Assembly (NCBI GenBank): GCA_003219335.1
Contig: QHOF01000082.1
Location: 622-9,300, forward strand
DNA: 8,679 nt
Direction: 5' to 3'
Origin: Verrucomicrobiota bacterium
Lineage (GTDB): Bacteria; Verrucomicrobiota; Verrucomicrobiia; Chthoniobacterales; UBA10450
In this document: piece by piece, positions 1-6,218 of the stretch
How positions within the stretch are numbered: the first letter of the stretch is position 1
Layout of the letters: each line of letters opens with the position of its first letter
Position numbers and translations under genes: made by a program
Notes under the pieces: generated by a model
Told to the model about the DNA's origin: nothing
Seen by the model: the letters and a program-made list of their open reading frames with translations, nothing else
Database searches by the model: none

Positions 1-1242
1 TCGACGACACAAACAGTTCGTGCAGTTCAACCTTTTCAGAGTCCTTTCGGTGCGGATGATCCGTTCAATGAATTTTGGAAAAGATTTTTCCCGAACCCAG
101 GTCAGTCGCGTCAAAGAAGCTTGGGGTCCGGAGTTATTATCGCAAGCGATGGATTTATTTTAACCAACAATCATGTAGTCGATGACGCCGAGAAGATTAC
201 CGTGAAGCTGTCGGATGATAGAGAATTTGCGGCAAAGGTTGTGGGAAAAGATCCAAAGACGGATGTTGCCCTACTCAAAATCAACACCGAAGGTTCTCTT
301 CCCGTGGCGCGGTTAGGGAATTCCGATCGCCTTGAGGTGGGTGAATGGGTCGCGGCGATCGGTAACCCGTTCGGTTTGGATAGCACTGTCACTGAAGGAA
401 TTGTTAGCGCAAAGGGCAGGCATATCGGTGACGGGCCCTATGAAGATTTCATCCAAACTGATGCCTCCATTAACCCGGGAAACTCGGGAGGACCGTTGAT
501 CAACATGAGCGGCGAAATCGTTGGCATCAACACGGCTATCTTCAGTCAGACCGGCGGCAATATCGGTATTGGCTTTGCGATCCCGATTAATCTGGTCAAG
601 GAGATCCTGCCGCAGATCAAGAGTAAAGGGAAGGTGACGAGGGGATGGCTCGGAGTAGCAATTCAAAGGGTTACCCCGGCCATTGCGGAGTCTATGGGAC
701 TGGATAAGTCAAAAGGCGCCCTGGTCTCTCAGGTTGTTGAAGGCGGTCCGGCGGACCGAGCCGGTGTGAAAGTGGGAGATCTGATTGTCGAATATAACGG
801 CAAAGAGATCAGTGACGCGAACGAGCTGCCGATTCTTGTGGCGCGCACGGCACCCCAAGAAAAAGTCCCGGTCAAGGTGTTGCGAGATAAAAAAGAGACA
901 TCCTTCACGGTCACCATCCAAGAGTTGAAGGAGCAAGAGGTTGTAGCGTCAGCGAATCAAAAAGAGAGTCTAGGGCTTACCGTGCAGAGAGTAACGCCTC
1001 AACTGGCGGAGAGCCTGGGTTTGGATCGTCCCAGAGGTGTAGTGGTGACCTCTGTAAAGCCAGACAGCGCGGCGGATGAGGCCGGCTTGCAGCGAAGCGA
1101 TGTCATTCTCGAAATCGACCGCAAACCGATCAAAGACCGTTCCGATTACCAGAGAGCTATCGCGGATGTGAAGCAGGGTAAAGCGATATTGTTCTTGATC
1201 CGCCGAGGAGAGAACACAATCTTTCTTGCGCTCAAATCTTGA
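1..1242 (+). CDS. degP: Do/HtrA-family periplasmic serine protease (DegP/DegQ/MucD type), 5' end cut off by window
   Basis: ATP-independent serine protease/chaperone that degrades or refolds damaged envelope proteins in the periplasm. The frame is open from base 1, giving 413 residues with the signal peptide and mature N-terminus outside the window. Visible at the start is the aromatic/basic stretch before the protease domain (DPFNEFWKRFFP). The catalytic triad is complete: His58 in TNNHVVDD, Asp88 in KTDVALLKI and Ser162 in GNSGGPL (numbered from base 1). Two PDZ domains follow, about residues 218-312 and 322-413; the C-terminus (LIRRGENTIFLALKS) is typical of two-PDZ Do proteases. A TTG at 121 could be mistaken for a start but lies inside the conserved LGSGVII motif, so it is not one. 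DegP, DegQ and MucD cannot be separated here. No convincing terminator follows. Confidence 0.96.
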   Translation, partial: STTQTVRAVQPFQSPFGADDPFNEFWKRFFPNPGQSRQRSLGSGVIIASDGFILTNNHVVDDAEKITVKLSDDREFAAKVVGKDPKTDVALLKINTEGSLPVARLGNSDRLEVGEWVAAIGNPFGLDSTVTEGIVSAKGRHIGDGPYEDFIQTDASINPGNSGGPLINMSGEIVGINTAIFSQTGGNIGIGFAIPINLVKEILPQIKSKGKVTRGWLGVAIQRVTPAIAESMGLDKSKGALVSQVVEGGPADRAGVKVGDLIVEYNGKEISDANELPILVARTAPQEKVPVKVLRDKKETSFTVTIQELKEQEVVASANQKESLGLTVQRVTPQLAESLGLDRPRGVVVTSVKPDSAADEAGLQRSDVILEIDRKPIKDRSDYQRAIADVKQGKAILFLIRRGENTIFLALKS

Positions 1243-1530
1243 GCATAGGTGTTCCAGCGAGGCCGTTCAGGCTGGCAAAGATCGATTATTTCTAACCGCA
1301 TTTTTCTTGACGCGGGAATAAAACACCGCCGTGGCGCCGAGCCATTTTTGGCGGCTGCTGAAAAGTTAATTTCGCCAAAAGCATCTTTTTACGGTGGTGA
1401 GCTAGAGCCACCTAAGATATCCAGAAGCTAGGCAGCAGCTGTCGGATTGGCCCAAGCTACTATAGTACTCCAGCCTGAAAACAAAGAGACTGGGGCCAAG
1501 ACTTCAGGACTCTGGAGCTGTCCGCCCAAA
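1243..1530. other. Intergenic stretch without a recognisable gene
   Basis: Between the protease stop and the Hsp20 relic I find no convincing coding sequence. A 60-codon open frame at 1249-1431 has no ribosome binding site or recognisable motif. There is an 8-bp inverted repeat TTTTGGCG (1346-1353) / CGCCAAAA (1373-1380) with a 19-nt loop, and a 10-bp palindrome TACTATAGTA at 1458-1467. Neither is followed by a T-run, so neither is called a terminator. The stretch may hold the eroded 5' half of the Hsp20 gene whose end is readable just downstream. Confidence 0.5.
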
Positions 1531-1640
1531 GATGTTCGCGCGGAGAAGGTTAAGGCTTCTTTAAAACGACGCGTTGGAAGTGAGACTTCCGAAGACCGAA
1601 GAAGCCAAGGCCAAAGAGATTCAAAGTGAAGGTTGGTTAA
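1531..1640 (+). pseudogene. Relic of an Hsp20 (alpha-crystallin type) small heat-shock protein, C-terminal end
   Basis: Hsp20 proteins are ATP-independent holdase chaperones. The end of one can be read here only by changing frame twice. From 1531 one frame gives DVRAEKVKASLK. After about 1566 the next frame gives ALEVRLPKTEEAKAKEIQ. After one extra A near 1625 the third frame gives VKVG and a TAA at 1638-1640. Joined, this is the classic end of the alpha-crystallin domain: the strand with the V/A-x-L-K element, then the LEVRLPK strand and the short charged tail ending IQVKVG. The upstream half (a normal gene is about 450 bp) is not recognisable in 1243-1530. It lies just before usp in the same direction, consistent with a former stress operon. 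The identification rests on family resemblance by eye. Confidence 0.72.
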
Positions 1641-1686
1641 ACAAGTTGACCCGAGCATAGGTACATAACGAGAAGAGGAGAAAACC

Positions 1687-2589
1687 ATGTACACACGATT
1701 GCTAATACCGCTGGATGGATCGAAGACGGCTGAGGCGGTGCTGCCCTACGGCCGAACTCTGGCCGGGACCCTCAAAATTCCGGTCGAGCTCTTGGGCGTC
1801 GTCGATATTGCTGCGTTGGCCACTCACGTATCGCATGGCAGCACTCGACATTTCGAACCGATCATCGCCGAAAGCGTTCGAAGCAGTGAGGAGTATCTGA
1901 AACGCATAGCGAAAACGTTTCCCGGCCATGGGGTAAAGTGCACTGTAGAAAAGGGCAAGGCAGAAGAGGTGATCATTGAAACGGCAGGATCGGATACAAC
2001 GCTTACGGCCATGGCCACACATGGCCGTTCGGGGATCAACCGATTGCTTCTGGGAAGTGTGGCGGAAAAGGTGCTGCGGGGCTCACCCCATCCGCTCTTG
2101 CTCATCCGCGCCAGTGAAGAGGCCAAGAGCGAAGGGGAGGCAGTGCTAAAATCTGTGATCGTCCCTCTCGACGGATCTGAGCTGGCGGAAAACGTTCTTC
2201 CTGCTGTCGTGGAGTTGGTCAAGACGTTAAAACTGGAAGTCCTTTTGCTCCGGGCCTACCAGATCCCTATCAACACCTACGCCGGCATGGAGGATTACTA
2301 CCCGGTCAATTATGAAGAGATCACCGGCGCGTTCAGGGACGAGGCGCAAAGTTATCTCGAAAACAAAGTTGGCGAGCTCAAGCGCAAGGGAATCGAGAAG
2401 GTTTCTTTCGCCATACCCGAAGGCTCTGGAGCCCATGAAATTATTGCGCTCGCTCAACGGACCCCCGATAACCTCATCGCCATGTGCACGCATGGACGGT
2501 CGGGCGTAAAGCGTTGGGTATTAGGGAGCGTAACGGAAAAAGTGGTACGTCTCTCCGGAGATCCTGTTCTGATCGTCCGCGGCGCGTGA
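1687..2589 (+). CDS. Universal stress protein with two tandem Usp domains
   Basis: Cytoplasmic UspA-superfamily protein of 300 residues made of two Usp domains (about 1-142 and 154-299). Such proteins help cells survive starvation, oxidative and energy stress; many bind ATP. Each half opens with the beta-strand/Asp signature (LLIPLDGS at 5-12, VIVPLDGS at 157-164) and closes with the nucleotide-loop region: THGRSGINRLLLGSVAEKVL at 111-130 and THGRSGVKRWVLGSVTEKVV at 268-287, then PLLLIR / PVLIVR. The G-x2-G-x9-G-S ATP motif is kept except that its first Gly is Ala110 and Cys267. The start at 1687 follows a strong ribosome binding site (GAAGAGGAG, 1672-1680). I see no clear promoter, and no sigma-54 site, upstream. 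It sits between two stress-gene relics, one of them Usp-like. Confidence 0.95.
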   Translation: MYTRLLIPLDGSKTAEAVLPYGRTLAGTLKIPVELLGVVDIAALATHVSHGSTRHFEPIIAESVRSSEEYLKRIAKTFPGHGVKCTVEKGKAEEVIIETAGSDTTLTAMATHGRSGINRLLLGSVAEKVLRGSPHPLLLIRASEEAKSEGEAVLKSVIVPLDGSELAENVLPAVVELVKTLKLEVLLLRAYQIPINTYAGMEDYYPVNYEEITGAFRDEAQSYLENKVGELKRKGIEKVSFAIPEGSGAHEIIALAQRTPDNLIAMCTHGRSGVKRWVLGSVTEKVVRLSGDPVLIVRGA

Positions 2590-2679
2590 GTATGCCGACC
2601 TGGACAGCGCAATAAGAATGTTCCAACAAGAGATAACTCCGCAATTGTCGTTTGAGGTAAGCGGGAGGAGAAGAAACAG

Positions 2680-2906
2680 ATGCCGATCAAGAGAATCGTT
2701 TGGGGAAGCGACGCTGAGGAGCGAAAAGGCGTGAGTTTGGTGGAGAAGGTACGACATTCCCTCGAACAGCGTCTGGAATCGTCAACTTCGTCCGGATCAC
2801 GGCATCAACATGATTGTCATGAGCACGCAAGCGAGCAAAGGAGTGCCCAGGTTTTTTGTGCAGCGTGGCAGAGACTGTGATCAAAGAAGCTCCATGGCCG
2901 CTTTGA
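2680..2906 (+). pseudogene. Decayed single-domain universal stress protein (internal deletion plus frameshifts)
   Basis: An excellent ribosome binding site (GGGAGGAG, 2663-2670) precedes ATG 2680 and a Usp-like N-terminus, MPIKRIVWGSDAEE. The frame then loses resemblance. A second frame at about 2795-2860 reads DHGINMIVMSTQASKGVPRF, which is the Usp strand plus the degenerated THGRSG loop. A third frame from 2862 reads SVAETVIKEAPWPL and ends at TGA 2904-2906; this matches the GSVAEKV...P element that closes the domain. The three blocks are in the right order but span only 227 bp against about 450 bp for an intact gene, so roughly half of the middle is missing. It follows the intact usp in the same direction after 90 bp, suggesting a former neighbour or duplicate. 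A 66-codon open frame (2680-2880) covers the first block only and should not be annotated as an intact gene. Confidence 0.82.
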
Positions 2907-2918
2907 GCTGGCTGATGG

Positions 2919-2933
2919 TGGCACAATCTTTGC
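2919..2933 (+). promoter_or_regulatory. Sigma-54 (RpoN) core promoter for doxX
   Basis: TGGCACAATCTTTGC matches the sigma-54 consensus TGGCAC-N5-TTGC exactly, with the GG and GC dinucleotides at the required 12-base offset (-24/-12). The predicted start of transcription is near 2945, giving a leader of about 53 nt before the doxX ATG with its AAAGGAGG ribosome binding site. The site lies just after the Usp relic. An activator binding site is not certain: a short inverted repeat CATGA-N3-TCATG at 2809-2821 is in the usual distance range but weak. Confidence 0.8.
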
Positions 2934-2997
2934 GCATGGATCTAGGCGGATACTTGACGAGGTATCGGTAAAAATTTTTTTAAAGGAGGAAACGAAA

Positions 2998-3411
2998 ATG
3001 GCTCGTACAATGACCACGTCGGAGTATGTGGCTGCTGAGCAAAGCACAGACTATGCACATCAGGCCTATACGATTCTCAGATTTGGGTTCACCATTGCGC
3101 CCATCATTGCGGGGCTGGACAAATTTTTTAATGTGCTGGTGAACTGGACTCAGTATCTCACACCCCTAGTGCCGAGGTGGACCGGGATCGACCCGGCGGG
3201 TTTTATGATGGTTGTAGGAGTTATCGAAATAATCGCCGGAATCGTGGTCGCTGTGAAACCCAGGTTCGGGGCTTGGATCGTTGTCGCTTGGCTCTGGGGC
3301 ATCATCATAAACTTATTGCTGGTCCCCGGATACTACGATGTCGCGCTACGCGATCTAGGACTCTCCTTCGGCGCTCTTGCCTTGGCAAGATTGGCCGAGC
3401 GCGAGGGATGA
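2998..3411 (+). CDS. DoxX-family integral membrane protein
   Basis: DoxX-family inner-membrane protein of 137 residues. The family is named after a subunit of an archaeal thiosulfate:quinone oxidoreductase, but most bacterial members have no proven reaction; some are tied to redox and thiol stress. Four hydrophobic helices are visible, about residues 24-42 (with the family-typical ..AGLDKFF.. end), 67-87, 91-110 and 117-132. The loop between helices 1 and 2 carries NWTQYLTPLVP, a feature of this DoxX subgroup. The ATG at 2998 follows an ideal ribosome binding site (TAAAGGAGG, 2981-2989). It appears monocistronic: a relic follows, and the only promoter I can support is the sigma-54 site about 80 nt upstream. 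Placement beside Usp and Hsp20 remains fits a stress role, but that is inference. Confidence 0.9.
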   Translation: MARTMTTSEYVAAEQSTDYAHQAYTILRFGFTIAPIIAGLDKFFNVLVNWTQYLTPLVPRWTGIDPAGFMMVVGVIEIIAGIVVAVKPRFGAWIVVAWLWGIIINLLLVPGYYDVALRDLGLSFGALALARLAEREG

Positions 3412-3435
3412 ACTCCGCCTAAACCAACTGATAAA

Positions 3436-3504
3436 CGACTCCTACTCGAACTGCGGAGTGATGACTCGACAGGTCGCCTCTCTAGCGTCCGGCAGTAGGA
3501 GTCG
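3436..3504. repeat. Inverted repeat downstream of doxX (11-bp perfect arms)
   Basis: CGACTCCTACT (3436-3446) is repeated exactly in inverted orientation as AGTAGGAGTCG (3494-3504) with 47 nt between. A CTGC (3451-3454) and GCAG (3492-3495) can extend the stem inward at the cost of the last outer pairs. Starting 24 nt after the doxX stop, it could fold in the doxX mRNA 3' end, act as a processing or weak stop structure, or be an element end. No T-run follows, so it is not called an intrinsic terminator. Confidence 0.55.
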
Positions 3505-3519
3505 GGACTCATCAGCACC

Positions 3520-3707
3520 ATGCGGCACATTCATGATTACGCGATCATAGGTGATTGCCGCTCTGCGGTTTTATCTCGCGCGAGGGGTCCATTGATTGGC
3601 TCTGTTGGCCGCGGTTCGACAGCATCTCGATTTTTGGCACTTTTGCCAGGTCCAGGAAAAAGTTTCTTCCGTTAGCGCCTAATAAAAGTTGCTCTCGTCG
3701 TGCTTAA
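3520..3707 (+). pseudogene. Relic of a glycoside hydrolase family 15 (glucoamylase/trehalase-like) gene, N-terminus only
   Basis: From ATG 3520 the first frame reads HIHDYAIIGDCRSAVLSRARG. From 3588 the frame two bases on reads SIDWLCWPRFDS and then SIFGTFARSRKKFLPLAP, ending at TAA 3705-3707. Together this is the highly recognisable N-terminus of GH15 proteins (DYAxIGDCxTxALVSxDGSIDWLCxPRFDS). These enzymes hydrolyse alpha-glucosidic bonds of glucans or trehalose. A shift of frame inside 3577-3588 breaks the gene, and everything after about residue 60 of a normally ~600-residue protein is gone or unrecognisable. No convincing ribosome binding site remains. It is in the same direction as doxX. 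The match is by family memory of a distinctive motif and I regard it as strong. Confidence 0.83.
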
Positions 3708-3856
3708 AAAATCAAACCGAAGTCATTTCATGAAAGGAAAGCTTATTCGGACCGCATATGAGGCGCGCGCAGTCAAAGGAAAAAATCGACATGCGACTGG
3801 CGGCACTGATAGCCAGTATTGATTTCGTAGCTCAAGCGATGCTGTGTCGCGGACTT

Positions 3857-4037
3857 TATGCGTAAATGATCGATGCCGAGCGTCTCTACCTTCTCGCCCT
3901 CCTCTTGCGGGGATAAAAGGCTGATCCTCTTATTGTTCAGTGCGCAGATTGACTACTGTTCTGAAACCTTGCTGCGCGATTGCTTTAACTTCCTGGTCTG
4001 TTTTTGGCTGGTCACCAACCGTTAACCGTTCATTGAT
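3857..4037 (-). pseudogene. Relic of a DUF442 / PTP-like (beta-lactamase-hydrolase-type) phosphatase gene
   Basis: Read leftward from 4037, one frame gives INERLTVGDQPKTDQEVKAI followed by AQQGFRTVVNLRTEQ, then a TAA stop (3932-3930) and EDQP. One base further (an extra T in the run at 3914-3918 when read on this strand) the next frame continues LSPQEEGEKVETLGIDHLRI. This is the N-terminal half of the DSP/PTP-like DUF442 domain: L-xVxGQPT, GFxTVxNLRxE, then EExxKVExLGIxHxxI. The segment encoding the catalytic HCxxGxxR loop is absent; the frame runs on as unrelated sequence to TGA near 3775. A TAG (4040-4038) directly precedes the readable part, so there is no start codon either. It has at least one nonsense codon, one frameshift and a lost C-terminus. 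Confidence 0.78.
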
Positions 4038-4118
4038 CTAAACAGACAGGCCGTGACGACTTGCTTTCTCTATGTGAATTGTGAAGTGGTCGGGTCCGCG
4101 TAACGACGAACGCCGTTT

Positions 4119-4508
4119 CTATAAGTCATACGTCGGGGTCTGTAGAGCGATATGTTGCCCACGAGCAATGGCGCCGACAACATCGGCTCGGCTCACGATA
4201 CCGACAAGCGACTTTCCACGCATCACCGGCAGGCGTCTGATCTTGTGCGCCGTCATGAGCCGGGCAATTTCTTCGACCGGAGTTTCCTCCGTGATCTGTA
4301 CTACCTTATTGCTCATTATGGTTTTGACCTGTTTGCCTTTCTTGGCGATGAGATCGGTCTCAGAAACGACGCCGACAATTTTCCCTTTCTTATCTGCTAC
4401 GGGGGCGCCGCTGATTTGGTTCTTGATCAAAAGATTTGCCAGCATCTTAACCGGAAGAGATGGGCTCACGGTAACGACCTCTCGGGTCATTATGTCTTTC
4501 GCCTCCAT
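4119..4508 (-). CDS. Two-CBS-domain protein
   Basis: Small cytoplasmic protein of 129 residues made almost entirely of a CBS (Bateman) pair, about residues 5-57 and 63-116. CBS pairs bind adenine nucleotides or related ligands and report cell energy state. The hallmarks are DIMT-x-VVTVSP at 5-16, GAPVADKKGKIVGVVSETDL at 34-53, then the second copy with TIMSNKVVQI at 63-72, RRLPVMRGKSLVGIVSRADV at 91-110. No fused catalytic domain is present, so it probably acts by binding a partner. The ATG at 4508 has a fine ribosome binding site (GGAAAGGAG, 6 nt before). It begins 36 nt after the gap stop on the same strand and is probably co-transcribed with it, which would link nucleotide sensing with glycolysis (inference). 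No clear terminator is visible downstream. Confidence 0.93.
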   Translation of the reverse strand: MEAKDIMTREVVTVSPSLPVKMLANLLIKNQISGAPVADKKGKIVGVVSETDLIAKKGKQVKTIMSNKVVQITEETPVEEIARLMTAHKIRRLPVMRGKSLVGIVSRADVVGAIARGQHIALQTPTYDL

Positions 4509-4544
4509 AGCGGTCTCCTTTCCTTCGGCTTAGCTCAGGACAGT

Positions 4545-5558
4545 CTATAGGCCTTTTTCAGCCATCAAGCTCGCCAGGTCGGCGACACGGCAACTATAAC
4601 CCCACTCATTGTCATACCATGATAGGACTTTTGCCATTTTTCCTTCGAGTACGACGGTAGACAGACTATCAACGATCGCCGAAGCCGGATTACCACGAAA
4701 ATCGCTGGAAACCAAAGGCTCGTCGCAGTAGGCGAGGATCCCTCTGAGGCCATCTTCGGCTGCGGCTTTCAGCGCTTCATTCAGCGCCTCATCTGAACCG
4801 GACTTCCTGAGATTCACCACTAAATCGACTACAGAGACTGTCGAAGTCGGTACTCTAAGTGACAGTCCATGCAGCTTGCCCTTGAGTTCCGGCATGACTA
4901 GACCGATCGTCTTGGCAGCTCCAGTACTAGTGGGGACTATGTTCATCGCAGCAGCCCGGGCGCGTCGCAAATCCTTATGCATTAAATCCAAGATGCGTTG
5001 ATCGTTCGTATAGGCATGAGTGGTGGTCATGAGCCCGCGCTCGATGCCAAAGTTCTCGTGCAAAACCTTGGCTACTGGCGCCAGGCAATTCGTCGTGCAG
5101 GAGGCATTGGAGACGATATGATGTTTGCGCGGGTCGTACTTAGAGTCGTTGACTCCTAAAACCAATGTGATGTCCGCGTCCTTTGCCGGTGCGGTGATCA
5201 TTACTTTCTTAGCTCCCGCCTCCAGATGAGCTTTGACCTGTGCCGCGTCTGTGAAAACTCCGGTGGATTCGATAACGATATCGACGCCGAGTTTCTTCCA
5301 GGGGAGCCGGGCGGGATCCTGCCCCTTAAGTACGACTATGTTCCAGTCGTCGACCTTGAGCAAACCCTCACCCATTTCGACTTTTCCCGGAAAGACTCCG
5401 TAGGTTGAATCATGGCAGAAGAGGTGAGCATTGGTTTGCAAGTCAGCCATGTCATTGACGGCAACCACGGAGAGAGTGTCTTTATGGCGCTGAAGGATCG
5501 CGCGGAGACCCAATCGTCCAATCCGGCCGAAGCCGTTAATCGCTACTTTTGTGGTCAT
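4545..5558 (-). CDS. gap: Glyceraldehyde-3-phosphate dehydrogenase, type I
   Basis: Glycolytic/gluconeogenic enzyme that oxidises and phosphorylates glyceraldehyde-3-phosphate to 1,3-bisphosphoglycerate using NAD(P)+. It has 337 residues, the normal length. The Rossmann motif is INGFGRIGR (7-15); Asp36 at the end of strand 2 (VVAVNDMAD) favours NAD+. The catalytic Cys154 lies in SNASCTTNCLAP and His181 in TTTHAYTNDQ; the C-terminal WYDNEWGYSCRV (314-325) is intact. The frame extends upstream to 5684, but those 42 residues show no family similarity. ATG 5558 begins the conserved MTTKVAINGFG and has GAGG six bases before it, so I start there. A sigma-54 site 244 nt upstream is the best promoter candidate. 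A CBS protein follows in the same operon. Whether this is the only GAPDH of the cell cannot be told. Confidence 0.97.
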   Translation of the reverse strand: MTTKVAINGFGRIGRLGLRAILQRHKDTLSVVAVNDMADLQTNAHLFCHDSTYGVFPGKVEMGEGLLKVDDWNIVVLKGQDPARLPWKKLGVDIVIESTGVFTDAAQVKAHLEAGAKKVMITAPAKDADITLVLGVNDSKYDPRKHHIVSNASCTTNCLAPVAKVLHENFGIERGLMTTTHAYTNDQRILDLMHKDLRRARAAAMNIVPTSTGAAKTIGLVMPELKGKLHGLSLRVPTSTVSVVDLVVNLRKSGSDEALNEALKAAAEDGLRGILAYCDEPLVSSDFRGNPASAIVDSLSTVVLEGKMAKVLSWYDNEWGYSCRVADLASLMAEKGL

Positions 5559-5801
5559 GATTGCCTCAGCTTTCCGCCCGCAGATTGTAACTAACTTGAC
5601 GGCGACGCAATATTTGTTCCACGGCAGCACGAGCCACTCGCCCATCCTGGTATCAGGAACGCGGAGATAGGCATGGACTGTCAATGCTCTTTGCTCGCTT
5701 CATCATCCGGAGTCACGGGACAAACTTTTTCTTCGTTCTCGACTTCACCGCGAAACATTCTTCACCGCCCGATATTATTACAATACCTATCAATGACTGT
5801 G

Positions 5802-5816
5802 GCAAGTGAGGTGCCA
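5802..5816 (-). promoter_or_regulatory. Sigma-54 (RpoN) core promoter upstream of gap
   Basis: On the - strand TGGCACCTCACTTGC fits TGGCAC-N5-TTGC exactly with correct -24/-12 spacing. Transcription would begin near 5790 and read leftward into gap with a leader of about 230 nt. The -12 region overlaps a possible sigma-70 element: TTGCCA (5805-5800), 17 nt, TGTAAT (5782-5777). Housekeeping transcription from the same place is therefore possible. Confidence 0.72.
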
Positions 5817-6218
5817 TGTTTCGGCGCAATTTGGTTTAATGAATGATGAATGACAAGCAATCGGTGCCACAATATTGCCGCACACAGCACGCATTTCCGC
5901 CTCAATGGCAGCTCATTTGTTCCAAAGCAAGGCGAACGGTTGGCCCAAGAACAGCTGGTTTCAGCAACAGCTGAGTCATCTCAGAGGTCTCGACACGGTA
6001 CAACGGAGGGAAACGACGAGAGTTTGTAGATTTGGAAGAGTGACTTAACTATCGGTGAAATTTCTCGGAGGTGGGCGGCAACGGAGACAATACCGATTGC
6101 CATGAGGAAAACAAAATTAGCCCGGGCTGCTCACTCCTCCGATCAAGGGTCGCCCGAACGACCTCTTTAACGTTCTCGAAATAGCGCTTTTCTCGATTGC
6201 GTGTGAATTTCCTGTCTT
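5817..6218. other. Intergenic region of ~400 bp between gap promoter and the 470-residue gene, no recognised gene
   Basis: No gene here is convincing. The + strand has a 59-codon open frame (ATG 5850 to TAG 6029) without a ribosome binding site. The - strand has protein-like but unrecognised stretches, for example MTQLLLKPAVLGPTVRLALE within about 5978-5900, preceded by a stop and closed by TGA after SCH. Another - strand frame (about 6120-5990) reads NFVFLMAIGIVSVAAH. Given the relics elsewhere in the window, these may be remains of a further lost gene, but I cannot name one. Two copies of AACAGCTG lie at 5950-5973. Confidence 0.4.
5950..5973. repeat. Paired CAGCTG palindromes, possible activator site upstream of the gap sigma-54 promoter
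   Basis: AACAGCTG occurs at 5950-5957 and again at 5966-5973, a 16-bp period. Each copy holds the palindrome CAGCTG, so the pair also forms an imperfect inverted repeat. It lies about 134-157 bp upstream of the gap -24 element, within the range where sigma-54 enhancer-binding proteins bind. Function is inferred from position and symmetry only. Confidence 0.35.

Noticed and set aside
3558..3572. CCGC-TCT-GCGG followed by TTTT as an intrinsic terminator of doxX
   Set aside because: The stem has only four pairs, and the bases are explained by the GH15 relic coding sequence.
3635..3648. TGGCAC...TTGCC resembling a sigma-54 promoter
   Set aside because: The GG-to-GC distance is too short; it is a small hairpin (TGGCA-N4-TGCCA) inside the GH15 relic.
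3758..3865. 36-codon + strand frame (MRRAQSKEKIDMRLAALIAS...)
   Set aside because: Weak start context, no family match, and it runs antisense to the phosphatase relic and its broken 3' part.
4081..4533. 150-codon open frame on the + strand opposite the CBS gene
   Set aside because: Shadow of the CBS coding sequence; no ribosome binding site and no recognisable motif.
5559..5684. 42-residue N-terminal extension of the GAPDH frame
   Set aside because: No similarity to GAPDH; the conserved start MTTKVAINGFGRIG and a GAGG site are at 5558.
5865..5878. TGCCACAATATTGC on the + strand as a further sigma-54 site
   Set aside because: It lacks the invariant GG, is one base short between blocks, and has no gene downstream on that strand.
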